Source of the DNA: Egibacteraceae bacterium
GTDB lineage: Bacteria > Actinomycetota > Nitriliruptoria > Euzebyales > Egibacteraceae
Length of the DNA stretch: 64,000 nucleotides
Direction of reading: 5' to 3'
Assembly (NCBI GenBank): GCA_030446745.1
Contig: JAUJMS010000002.1
Span: forward strand, 124,001-188,000
Shown: positions 1-11,376 of the stretch, in pieces
Layout of the letters: every line of letters begins with the position of its first letter
Numbering within the stretch: position 1 is the first letter of the stretch
Notes under the pieces: model-generated
What the model was told of the DNA's origin: nothing
Seen by the model: the letters and a program-made list of their open reading frames with translations, nothing else
Database searches by the model: none
Position numbers and translations under genes: made by a program

Positions 1-2018
<2,018 letters not shown>

Positions 2019-2040
2019 AGACGATGCTCGCGCTCGCTAT

Positions 2041-2053
2041 GGAGTTCTCAAGG
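2041..2053 (-). promoter_or_regulatory. boxA-like antitermination element before 23S
   Basis: The minus strand reads CCTTGAGAACTCC, close to the mycobacterial rRNA boxA core (TTTGAGAACTC) bound by NusB/S10. A sister copy, CCTTGAAAACTG, lies in the 16S leader at 4130-4141. The window's own nusB lies at 56974-57381. Assignment rests on motif similarity and position only. Confidence 0.5.
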
Positions 2054-2177
2054 GTCACCGACGCGCCGCCGGCGCCTGCCTGGCACGCTCGTACCGCGTT
2101 GCCAAGCGGTTCGCCGCCGGGTGCCGAGCCCGGCCGGCAGTCGCCGGTCGAGCTCGCAAAAGCGCGCGCATCGCAGC

Positions 2178-2200
2178 CTTCAAAGCTGCACAGTGTGCCC
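2178..2200 (-). repeat. 3' half of the 16S rRNA processing stem
   Basis: This segment is the inverted complement of 4119-4141 in the 16S leader. By eye 21 of 23 positions pair, including an uninterrupted 14-base core (CTGCACAGTGTGCC on the plus strand at 2186-2199). The two halves flank 16S and would form the long helix that RNase III cuts in precursor rRNA. Confidence 0.75.
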
Positions 2201-2354
2201 ACTCGTCGCACCCCCGGTTGTCCGGTCGGTCATGACCTGTGCCACCGCACTTGCAGCGATGGACGTGGTCCCCCCGACGGGTCCGGGTGCGACAACGGGT
2301 GAGTAGTCAGTGATCCACGGAGCTGGACTTCACCGATTGGTGAAGCCAACGGCT

Positions 2355-3879
<1,525 letters not shown>

Positions 3880-4296
3880 AGATCGTGCAAACTATCGGGC
3901 CCTCGGGCCCGTAGCCGCAGATCCGTGGATGAAGAGTCGACCATGTGCGAGCGACGCAAAGGACGTCGCCGCCTGGCCATGGTCGATCCGGTTCATGACA
4001 GCTGGTATTTCACTGTCCGGAACCAGTGTCATTACGTCCACCTCGTTTCACGGCTCGCGTCCGACGCACGAGGCGTCGGGAGCCGATCCCAAAGGCGGGG
4101 TCATGTGCACTGACTTTTGGCACACTGTGCAGTTTTCAAGGAGCGAGACGCGCTCCGCCCGAGTTCCGTCGACGTGCCCGCGACTGCGGGAGGCGGCGGC
4201 TTTCGGATGTCACACGCAGGGCGTGTGCCCTGCTCGTTCGGTTGGCCTGTGGCCTGGCCGCCGGACGTGGTAGCCGTCCGTTGCGGCGAAGGGTCA
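3880..4296 (-). other. rRNA operon leader (untranslated, about 410 bases)
   Basis: This is the transcribed leader between the predicted rrn promoter and 16S. It contains the 5' half of the processing stem (4119-4141), an overlapping boxA-like CCTTGAAAACTG (4130-4141), and a small hairpin next to 16S at 3896-3911 (6-bp stem CGGGCC/GGCCCG with a CTCG loop). The open frames in it look non-coding. Confidence 0.65.
4119..4141 (-). repeat. 5' half of the 16S rRNA processing stem, with boxA
   Basis: This is complementary to 2178-2200 in the spacer (21 of 23 pairs). The 5' part of the same segment is the boxA-like CCTTGAAAACTG. The antitermination element and the RNase III helix therefore share bases, so they cannot both be formed or bound at once. 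Confidence 0.7.
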
Positions 4297-4324
4297 ACCG
4301 TACCACGCGCCCGGACGCTGTCAA
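4297..4324 (-). promoter_or_regulatory. Predicted housekeeping-sigma promoter of the rRNA operon
   Basis: The minus strand shows a perfect -35 TTGACA (4324-4319), a 16-base spacer, and -10 TACGGT (4302-4297) preceded by TGG, an extended -10. The start point would fall near 4290, about 410 nt before 16S. I found no second convincing promoter downstream, whereas many rrn operons have two or more. Confidence 0.6.
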
Positions 4325-4688
4325 CTCCGAAGAGCGGACGGCGCCCGCGGTTGCGGCCGTACCCGTTGGTCTCGTCACCGTGGCCTGGCCGACATGCGGA
4401 CCGCGCTGGGGGTCGAGGCCGCGCGAGCGCCCGGCCGGTGTTGTCTCCCCGTGGCACGGTCTCCACGCACCCGGCAAGACAGTGGAACGCGGCCGGCGTC
4501 GGCTGCAACGGCGCAGCGCGCCGCCCCACCGGGGATGTGGCGGGCCGGCGCCGGACACATGGGTCCGGGTCCGGCTGACGCGGTGGTGGCATGGCGTGCC
4601 GCCGCCGGTCGCGTCGGGGCGCCGATGTGCCGGCGCGGTGTCGCCTACACTGCGGAGCGACGGTTGCGTCAGGCCCCGAGGAGCCCGC
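4325..4688. other. Intergenic region between the rrn promoter and the plus-strand pair
   Basis: These 364 bases separate the divergent rRNA operon and the membrane-protein genes. Overlapping open frames on both strands lack ribosome-binding sites and family similarity, so I treat them as non-coding. The only site I can propose is a -10-like TACACT at 4646-4651, about 38 bases before the next start codon, without a clear -35. Upstream elements of the rRNA promoter may also lie here, but I cannot define them. Confidence 0.5.
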
Positions 4689-5099
4689 ATGCGCAGACAT
4701 GGTTCGGCCGCGGTCATCGCCGGCGTGCTCCTGCTCGTCGTCGGGGGCGTGCTCATCGGTGTCGCCTGGGACGGGGCGTCGGAGCTCGACTACGTGCAGG
4801 GGCAGTTCCCGTACCTGCTGTCGGGCGCGATTCCGGGGTTGGGGCTGATCGTGCTCGGTACGACGGTGCTCGTGCTGCAGACGTTGCGTCGCGACGCCGC
4901 CGAGCGGGCCGCCCAGCTCGAGCGGCTCAACCTCGCGGTCGCTGAGCTCGCCACGCTCGTCGGTCCCCGCGACGAGTACGACCCCCGCATCACGGGCGAG
5001 TACCGACCGAGGCCGCGCACCGCGGCGGCCAACGGCAACGGCGACGCGCCCACGCAGCAGATCCCGGCCGCCACCGGCGGCTTCGAGCGCGGGCGCTAG
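4689..5099 (+). CDS. Small two-helix membrane protein, paralogue A
   Basis: I do not recognise a named family. The 136-residue product has an N-terminal hydrophobic helix (about 10-28), a short loop with VAWDGASELDYVQGQFPYLL, a second hydrophobic helix (about 45-66), then a charged coiled-coil-like stretch and a low-complexity tail. The ATG at 4689 has GAGGAG 7 bases upstream. The next gene starts 4 bases after the stop and encodes a close paralogue sharing the loop motif GQFPYLLSGAIPGL, so the two likely arose by tandem duplication and are co-transcribed. The function is unknown. An inner-membrane location with the C-terminus in the cytoplasm is likely. Confidence 0.75.
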   Translation: MRRHGSAAVIAGVLLLVVGGVLIGVAWDGASELDYVQGQFPYLLSGAIPGLGLIVLGTTVLVLQTLRRDAAERAAQLERLNLAVAELATLVGPRDEYDPRITGEYRPRPRTAAANGNGDAPTQQIPAATGGFERGR

Positions 5100-5103
5100 G
5101 CCG

Positions 5104-5674
5104 ATGCGCGGATCGGCCCGCATCGCGACCTACCTCGGGCGGGTCATGATGGCGCTCGGGTTCCTCCTCATGCTCGTCGCGTGGGACGGCGCTGCCGAGT
5201 TCGACCGCGTCCCAGGGCAGTTCCCCTACCTGCTGTCGGGCGCGATCCCGGGACTCGCGCTGATCGTCGTCGGCGCAGGGCTCGAGTACGTCCAGACGAC
5301 GCGCGAGCTGACCGCCGTGCGCGCCCGCCAGATGGCCGAGCTCGACGCCGGCCTCGAACGGCTCGTGCGATTTGTCCGCGACGGCGGCGGGTTCGCCGCG
5401 CGCGCGCCATGGCGCTCACGCCCGTAGCGCCGGCACCGGCGCCCCGCCGGAGGCCCGCCTCCAGGCGCTGAAACTCTCCGAGTCCGCCTTTGCGCCGCCG
5501 GCGGGCGGCGCGGCGGATCCCGCGGACGGGGCGTCGACGCTCGTCGTCGCCGGTCGGTCGAGCTTCCACGACCCGTCGTGCCATCTCGTCTCGGGCCGGT
5601 CGGACATGACGTACCTGCCGCGTGACGAGGCCGTCGCCGACGGCTTGGCGTCATGCCGGATCTGCAAGCCCTGA
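5104..5674 (+). CDS. Membrane protein paralogue B with C-terminal Cys/His motif (frame broken near 5400-5425)
   Basis: The first reading frame (5104-5427, ATG) matches paralogue A: two hydrophobic helices, VAWDGAAEFDRVPGQFPYLL, then a coiled coil. A second frame continues to 5674 and encodes a C-terminal module with FHDPSCHLVSGRSDMTYL and ASCRICKP, a C-x(n)-CxxC pattern like small Ada-type metal-binding segments. Removing one base from the CG run near 5402-5408 joins the frames into one 189-residue protein. The alternative is two overlapping genes, but the second would need a TTG start deep inside the first without a ribosome-binding site. I favour one protein with a base error. The ligand and role are unknown. 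Confidence 0.6.
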
Positions 5675-5731
5675 CCTGACGACACCCCACGTGCGATGCG
5701 CGGCGACCGCGACGCCCAGCCGAGGCGACGC

Positions 5732-6748
5732 TCAGCCGACGCCCAGGAACTCGCGGCGCATCTCCTTGGAGCCACGCAGATCCTCTGCCGGCCCCGCGTA
5801 GACCAACACGCCCTTCTGCATGACGAAGGCCTTGTCGGCGACGCGCAGTGATCCCACGTTCTGCTCGTTGAGGATGACCGTCACGCCGTCCTCGTTGATC
5901 TCGCGGACGACCTGGAGCACCTGCTGGACGATGACCGGCGCGAGACCGAGCGACGCCTCGTCGATCATCAACAGCTTCGGGTCCGCCATGAGGCCACGGG
6001 AGATGGCGAGCATCTGCTGCTCGCCGCCCGACAGCGTGCCGGCGATCTGGGTGCGCCGCTCCTGCAGCCGCGGGAAGTAGCGGTAGCACCGCTCGAGCTG
6101 GTGGTCGATGAAGTCCTTGTCGCGGCGCTTGACCCACGCCCCGACCCGCAGGTTCTCCTCGACCGGCAGGTTCGGGAAGACGCGGCGCCCCTCGGGGACC
6201 AGGACGACGCCACGCGCGACCATCGCCTCGGTCGCCGCCTTTGTGACGTCCTCCCCGCCGTAGTGGATCGTTCCGGCCCACGGCCGCATGACGCCGGCGA
6301 GCGTCAGCACCGTCGTGGTCTTGCCGGCGCCGTTCAGGCCGAGCACCACCGCGGTCTCACCCTCGTTCACGGACAGGTCGATCCCGTAGAGGACCGGCAG
6401 GCTGCCGTACCCGACGCGCAGCCCCCGCACCTCGAGCAGCGCGTCGCGCGACGCGGTCGCCGCGACGTCGCCGCTCAGCGTGAAGGACGCGGTCTCGTGG
6501 TCGACGTGGTCGGCGTGTCCGTTGCCCGCCCCCCCGTCGGCGGATGGCGAGTGCTCGATGATGACCGGCGCGTCGTGCTCCGTCAGTGCCGCGTGGTCCC
6601 CCGAGGCGGCATCGTGGTGCGCTCCGGCGGCATGGTGCTCGCCTGCCTCCGCTTCGGACTCGTCGTCGGCGCGCGCCCCGCCCGGGACGTAGGCGCCCTG
6701 CCACGCCGGCGGATCGGTGGGCGGCGCCTTCTTGTGCTTACGCAACAC
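5732..6748 (-). CDS. livF: Branched-chain amino acid-type ABC transporter ATPase, LivF-like, with His-rich N-terminal extension
   Basis: This is the second nucleotide-binding subunit of a Liv-type importer. Walker A GLNGAGKT (137-144), signature LSGGEQQ (239-245) and Walker B LLMIDE (259-264) are intact. Usual LivF proteins are about 235-240 residues, but this one has 338 because of a roughly 105-residue N-terminal extension rich in acidic residues and histidine (11 His, ten of them between residues 38 and 84, e.g. EHHAAGAHHD). The GTG start at 6748 is supported by AGGAGG at 6758-6763, 9 bases upstream. It overlaps the end of livG by 11 bases, so the extension looks genuinely translated. It may bind metal, but that is inference. 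Confidence 0.88.
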   Translation of the reverse strand: MLRKHKKAPPTDPPAWQGAYVPGGARADDESEAEAGEHHAAGAHHDAASGDHAALTEHDAPVIIEHSPSADGGAGNGHADHVDHETASFTLSGDVAATASRDALLEVRGLRVGYGSLPVLYGIDLSVNEGETAVVLGLNGAGKTTTVLTLAGVMRPWAGTIHYGGEDVTKAATEAMVARGVVLVPEGRRVFPNLPVEENLRVGAWVKRRDKDFIDHQLERCYRYFPRLQERRTQIAGTLSGGEQQMLAISRGLMADPKLLMIDEASLGLAPVIVQQVLQVVREINEDGVTVILNEQNVGSLRVADKAFVMQKGVLVYAGPAEDLRGSKEMRREFLGVG

Positions 6749-7517
6749 CGTAGGTGTCCTCCTCGCCGAAGTAGGCGCTGATGACCTCCGGGTGGCTTTG
6801 AATGTCCTTCGGCAGGCCCTCGGCGAGCAAGCGACCGAAGTTCAGCACGTAGATGTAGTCGCAGACGCCGACGACCATCGGCACGTGGTGCTCGATCATG
6901 ACGATCGTCACGCCGAGCGTCCGGCGGATGTCGAGCAGCAGCTCACCGAACTCGTGGGACTCCTCGGGGCTCATCCCGGCCGACGGTTCGTCGAGCAGCA
7001 GCAGGTCCGGGTCGGTGGCGAGTACCGCGGAAGCCTCGACCATCTTCAAGGTGCCGTAGGGCAGCCCGGCCAGTTTGGTGTTGGCCAGGTGCGTCAGGTC
7101 CATGAAGTCCAGGACCTCCATCGCACGACGCTCCAGGGCGCGCTCTTCCGTGACCGACGTCGGCGCGCCGAACATCCCCTCGCCCGCCGAGTAGCGGATC
7201 CGGGCGTGCTGCGCCGTGAGCAGGTTCTGCAGCACGGTCATGGTCCGCACGAGCCCGACCTGCTGGAACGTCCTGCCGATGCCGAGCGCCGCCCGTTGGT
7301 CGGAGCGCAGCGACGTCACGTCGCGGCCCCGGTAGGACACCGTCCCCGTCGTCGGCTCGTACAGGCCGGTGATGCAGTTGAACGCGGTGGTCTTGCCCGC
7401 GCCGTTGGGGCCCATGAGGCCGACGATCTCGTACTCCTCGGCCTTGAACGTCACCGCTTCCAGGGCCTGCAGGCCCCCGAAACGGATGCCGAGGTTGTCG
7501 ACCTCAAGAACGGCCAT
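6738..7517 (-). CDS. livG: Branched-chain amino acid-type ABC transporter ATPase, LivG-like
   Basis: This is the first nucleotide-binding subunit of the importer, about 259 residues from the ATG at 7517 (MAVLEVDNLGIRFGG). Walker A GPNGAGKT is near residues 36-43. The Liv-type Q-loop region GIGRTFQ, the signature LPYGTLKMVE and Walker B LLLLDEPSAGM are all present. The signature has YG where most ABC proteins have SGG; LivG proteins commonly read L-(S/A)-YG. The start lies inside the end of livM (14-base overlap) and the stop inside the start of livF, so livM-G-F are probably translationally coupled. Confidence 0.93.
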   Translation of the reverse strand: MAVLEVDNLGIRFGGLQALEAVTFKAEEYEIVGLMGPNGAGKTTAFNCITGLYEPTTGTVSYRGRDVTSLRSDQRAALGIGRTFQQVGLVRTMTVLQNLLTAQHARIRYSAGEGMFGAPTSVTEERALERRAMEVLDFMDLTHLANTKLAGLPYGTLKMVEASAVLATDPDLLLLDEPSAGMSPEESHEFGELLLDIRRTLGVTIVMIEHHVPMVVGVCDYIYVLNFGRLLAEGLPKDIQSHPEVISAYFGEEDTYGVA

Positions 7518-8655
7518 CGCCCGCACCTCCCAGCGCCGCGGTCTTGTCGTGCATCGAGTGGATGTCGAAGCGACCGCCGCGGATCCAGTTCTGGATCGGC
7601 GAGATCTGCTGGCCGATGCCGCCGGGTGCCCGGATCAGCGTGAGCACCAGCAGGGCCGCGCCGATGACGGGTGCGAGCACCGGGTCGATGCCTTCGCCGA
7701 GCTCGACGTTGGCCAGCTCCGCCGCGTCGATGACGACGCCGTGGATGAGCTCGAGAATCGTGTCGATCGTCGCGAAGAACGCGCCGCCGATGATCACGCC
7801 GACGCGGTTGCCCAAGCCGCCGACGACGGTCATGAGCACGAACGTCAACGCGAGCGTGAGGTTGAACGGCGCGGCGACGACGTTGCCGAGCTGGTGGGCG
7901 AACAGCGCGCCGGCGAGCCCCGCGTAGATGCCCGAGAGCACGAACGCGAGCAGCTTGTAGCCGGTGATGTTGATCCCGAACGAGGCGGCGACCTTCTCGT
8001 CGTCGCGGATCGCCTGGATCGCCCTGCCGGCCTTGGACTTCAGCAGCCGCCAGTCGAACGCGAACAGCAGCGCAAGCACGCCGAGGCAGACGTAGGCGTA
8101 CGCGCGGTTCGACGTGAAGCCGGTCGGCCGGTTGGCGACGACCCCGGCGCCGCCGCCGGTCAAGGAGCGGATCAGAAAGAGCGAGTTCTCGGCGAGCAAG
8201 CCGTACGCGAGGGTGACGATCGCGAGGTACAGCCCCCGGATGCGCAGGGCGACGCCGCCGAGGATGAGCGCCGCGACGGCGCCACTGAGCGCGCCCGCGA
8301 CGAGGCCGGCGCCGAACGGCAGCGTGAAGCTCGTGACGACCGTGGCGCTGACGAACGCACCGATGCCGTAGAACGCCTGGTGGCCCAGCGACAGCTGCCC
8401 GAGGTAGCCGGTCAGCACGTTCATGCTCAGCGCGACGCAGGCGTAGATCGCCGCGAGCGCGATGAGGTTCGCCGAGGCCTCGTCGGGGACGAGGACCGGC
8501 AGCGCGAAGACGAACAGCACCAGTCCGCCGGCGACGGCGTAGCGCCGCGCCCACCCGATCGCGGACGGCCGGAACGTCGACGGCGCCGAGGCCTCGGCGG
8601 CCTCGCGAGCCGGTGCCGGCAGCTCGACGGTCTCGCTGGTGGTGTCGATCGCCAT
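7504..8655 (-). CDS. livM: Branched-chain amino acid-type ABC transporter permease, LivM-like
   Basis: This is a 383-residue inner-membrane permease with about eight to ten hydrophobic segments after a 35-residue cytoplasmic N-terminus. The Liv motifs LSLGHQAFYGIGAF and the coupling-loop segment AGRAIQAIRDDEKVAASFGI are clear; the latter contacts the ATPases. It begins with ATG at 8655, immediately after the livH stop. A hydrophilic tail of about 40 residues follows the last helix. Liv-type importers also carry urea, amides and other small solutes, so leucine/isoleucine/valine is only the default substrate. Confidence 0.93.
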   Translation of the reverse strand: MAIDTTSETVELPAPAREAAEASAPSTFRPSAIGWARRYAVAGGLVLFVFALPVLVPDEASANLIALAAIYACVALSMNVLTGYLGQLSLGHQAFYGIGAFVSATVVTSFTLPFGAGLVAGALSGAVAALILGGVALRIRGLYLAIVTLAYGLLAENSLFLIRSLTGGGAGVVANRPTGFTSNRAYAYVCLGVLALLFAFDWRLLKSKAGRAIQAIRDDEKVAASFGINITGYKLLAFVLSGIYAGLAGALFAHQLGNVVAAPFNLTLALTFVLMTVVGGLGNRVGVIIGGAFFATIDTILELIHGVVIDAAELANVELGEGIDPVLAPVIGAALLVLTLIRAPGGIGQQISPIQNWIRGGRFDIHSMHDKTAALGGAGDGRS

Positions 8656-9534
8656 CTACGCCTCCTTGGCGAGCAGGCCCTGGGGCCGGAAGAACAGCAC
8701 CGCGATGAGGATGACGAACACGATCGCCGTGTCGGGACCTGGCACCCCCGAGTTCGCGGCGTAGATCGAGGCGCTGGACTGCACGATGCCCACGACGATG
8801 CCGCCCAGGAAGGCGCCCGGGAGCGAGGTCAGCCCGCCGAGCACCGCCCCGGTCAGGGCAGGGAACAGCGCCTGCTGCGTGAACAGCCCGGGCGTGATCT
8901 GCGTCGTCGGGGCGAAGGTGACGCCGGCGAGGCCGGCGATCAGGCCGCTCATGAGCCAGACGAGCAGCGACAGGCGCGAGGTGCTGATCCCGGCCAGCCG
9001 CACCGCGAACGGCTCGCGGCTGACCGCGAGCAGGGCCCGCCCTACCGGCAGCTTGAAGAACAGCGTGAGCGCGGCGGCGACCGCGAGCAGGATGGCGATG
9101 ACCATCAGCTGCTGGTACGAGATCGGCAGGCCCGACACGACGAAGCCCGGGTCGCCGGGGAACAGCGTCTGCGCCTGGCGGATGTTCGCGTCGCCGATGA
9201 ACAGCGTGAGGCTCACGATGAACAGCGCGACGCCTGCGGTAGCCACGAACACCGTCACGTCCCGCGACCCGAGCAGCGGCCGCACGACGACACGCTCCAC
9301 GAGGACGGCGACGACGCCCGACACCGCGACGCCGAGCACCGCCGCGAGCGCGTACGGCAGCCCCAGCGCCACGTGGAAGATGTACAGGCCGAACGCGCCG
9401 ACCGTGGCGAACTCCGCCTGCGCGAAGTTGACGACGCGCTGGGTCTTGAAGATCAACACGATCCCCAGCGCGATGAGTCCGTAGATCGAGCCGCTGACGA
9501 TGCCGATGAGCACCGCGGGGATCAGTTGATCCAC
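8656..9534 (-). CDS. livH: Branched-chain amino acid-type ABC transporter permease, LivH-like
   Basis: This is a 292-residue permease that pairs with LivM to form the channel. It starts with GTG at 9534 (MDQLIPAVLIGIVSGSIYGL). It shows the family's N-terminal pattern with VVNFAQAEFATVGAF and a C-terminal FFRPQGLL. It lies 76 bases downstream of the substrate-binding lipoprotein gene, separated by a perfect 15-bp stem-loop, and abuts livM directly. The family is clear; the substrate is not readable from the sequence. Confidence 0.93.
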   Translation of the reverse strand: MDQLIPAVLIGIVSGSIYGLIALGIVLIFKTQRVVNFAQAEFATVGAFGLYIFHVALGLPYALAAVLGVAVSGVVAVLVERVVVRPLLGSRDVTVFVATAGVALFIVSLTLFIGDANIRQAQTLFPGDPGFVVSGLPISYQQLMVIAILLAVAAALTLFFKLPVGRALLAVSREPFAVRLAGISTSRLSLLVWLMSGLIAGLAGVTFAPTTQITPGLFTQQALFPALTGAVLGGLTSLPGAFLGGIVVGIVQSSASIYAANSGVPGPDTAIVFVILIAVLFFRPQGLLAKEA

Positions 9535-9551
9535 GTCGCGCCTTTCGTGCA

Positions 9552-9584
9552 GACATCCCGACCGGCGCTGCCGGTCGGGATGTC
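9552..9584 (-). promoter_or_regulatory. Perfect 15-bp stem-loop between the binding-protein and permease genes
   Basis: The two arms (9552-9566 and 9570-9584) are perfectly complementary with a GCT loop. The hairpin follows the livK-like stop (9611) and precedes the livH start (9534). There is no T-tract after it. In ABC operons such hairpins often stabilise or partly terminate the binding-protein message so that this subunit is made in excess. I infer that role here. Confidence 0.65.
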
Positions 9585-9610
9585 GGTCGGTGCCGTCGCG
9601 GAAGGCCCCG

Positions 9611-11345
9611 TTAGAACCGCTTGCGGAACGTGTCGTTGGGGCCGGAAACGAACTGGCGGCTGCCGCAGTCTAGCCGCAGCACGTTGACGGAGTCCGCGCC
9701 GAAGTGGTTCTGCGCGGTGTGGTTCAGGTTCGGGTAGATGCCGCTGGACACGCCACCCGTCATCGCCTGGGCGAACGCCTCGCGGGTGAGGTTGGTGCCC
9801 ATCTTCTTGAACGCCGCGTCGAGGGTCTTGTTCAGCCCCCACAGGCTCCACTCGATGTCGTCCTTGCCGCCGGCCTTGGCGAAGTTCGGGTCGACGTTGT
9901 TGGACAGGTTCAACCCCATCCAGGGTGAGAAGAACGTCGCGCCGTTCGCGCTGGGGCAGACCGCCGAGGCGACCGTGTTGATGCCCTGGGTGATGCCGAC
10001 GCCCTTCCACTTCACGTTCTGCAGCTGCGGGTTGCGGGCGAGCGGAATCCACTGCGTCGGCGCCATGACCGGCGTCGCGACGGTCACCTGGTCGGCCGCC
10101 ATCTTCTGCGCGACGCCGGCGAGCTCGCCCTGGGACGCCTGCTTCGACGGGCGGTAGATCACCGGCGTGTAGCCGGTCTGCTGGGCCGCCTCGGTGAACG
10201 CCTGCACCGCGTCGTCGAAGTTCGCGGTGTTCGACGCGATGAGGCCGACCTTCTGGTTCGCCGGCGGCGTCTCGGCTTTGATCTGCTGCATGAGCAGCGG
10301 CATCTGCTGGCTGTAGCTCTTGGACAGCGAGAAGTAGTTCGCCAGCTGGTTCAGCCGCAGTTCGGTCACGCCGGCCGACAGGTAGGGCACACCGGCCGCC
10401 GCGGCGACGCGGGCGCACTCGGCGATCTGGTCGGTGCCGCCGGAGCCGACGAGCAGGAAGACCTTGTCGCGCTGGATCAGCTCCTGGCAGACCTGTGAGG
10501 CCGACGACGGGTTGTACTTGTCGTCCTTGAACACGACCTCGACCTGGCGGCCGGCGACCTTGTGGGTCTTCCAGTACTGGTCCTTGCCGCTCTGGAACGA
10601 CGACGCCGGCAGCGGAGCGGCACCGGTGAGGGGCGCGTGGATGCCGATCTTCAGCGTCGTCGGGGTCACGCCGGTCGAGTCGCCGGGACCCGGAGGCGGA
10701 GGCTGGCTGCCGCCCGGGGGCTGCGCACCGCCGCCGCCGCCGCCACCACCACCGGCCGGCGGCTGCGCACCGCCGCCACCGCCGCCTCCATCACCGGCGG
10801 GCGGCTGCGCACCGCCGCCGCCGCCGCCTCCACCACCGGCGGGCGGCTGGGCACCGCCACTACTGGGCGCGGGGGCGCCGGGGGCCCCCACCACCCGACG
10901 GTCCGGACGGCGTGCCGGCGTTGGTGTTGCCGCCGGCGGGCGCGCCGGGCGCGCTGCCGGGAGCGGGAGCGCCGCCCGCACCGGGGTCGGTCGCGCCCGG
11001 ATCGGTGCCGCCGCCGGCACCCGCACCGCCGCCGCCGGCCGCGGGGTCGCCGCCGGCCCCGGGGTCGGTGGGACTGGCGAGCGACGGGTCGCCCAGGGCG
11101 AGCTCCTGCTGCGTGGCGTTGGTGGCGTCGTCGAGCCCGTCACCGTCGGTGTCGACGAACGGGGCCGCCGTGGCGGTGGGGTCGACCGCGCCGGTAGTCG
11201 GGTTCACCGCCCCGGGAACCGCGGCGTTGCCTGGGGCACGGGAGGCGAGGTCGACGTGGACGCCGTCCTTCTGGCCGCATGCCGACGCCAGGAGTCCGAG
11301 GACGAACAGCGTGGCGATGGCGCGGCGCGTGCGGATGTTCGACAT
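9611..11345 (-). CDS. ABC transporter substrate-binding lipoprotein, LivK-like, with glycine-repeat linker (frame broken near 10880-10889)
   Basis: The ATG at 11345 follows AGGAG and opens a signal peptide ending in the lipobox LLASAC, so the protein is a lipoprotein. Next comes a calcium-binding-like motif DTDGDGLDD, a long Gly/Pro/Ala linker with three 14-residue repeats (AQPPAGGGGGGGGG type), and a periplasmic-binding-protein type I domain starting at TLKIGIHAPLTGAAPLP. The signal peptide and the binding domain lie in different frames. Deleting one base of the G5C5 run at 10880-10889 joins them (about 577 residues, against roughly 380-420 for usual LivK). It captures the solute for LivHMGF; the long linker may carry the domain through the thick wall. 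Confidence 0.85.
10721..10846 (-). repeat. Three tandem 42-base repeats inside the lipoprotein linker
   Basis: The plus strand motif CTGCGCACC recurs at 10721, 10763 and 10805, and a variant CTGGGCACC at 10847: three full 42-base units and the start of a fourth. Each encodes a 14-residue AQPPAGGGGGGGGG-like unit. The period is a multiple of three, so copy-number change would alter linker length without breaking the frame. Confidence 0.8.
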
Positions 11346-11376
11346 GAGGCGCTCCTGAAACAGGCGAGAGAGGGAC

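Noticed and set aside
4270-4295. A second rRNA promoter from TTGACC at 4295
   Set aside because: No acceptable -10 box lies 16-18 bases downstream; the best match needs a 19-base spacer and lacks the final T.
7369-9687. A 772-codon open frame on the plus strand opposite livM/livH
   Set aside because: It is antisense to well-recognised transporter genes, with the Asp/Glu/Arg/Gln-rich composition typical of GC-rich shadow frames and no family motif.
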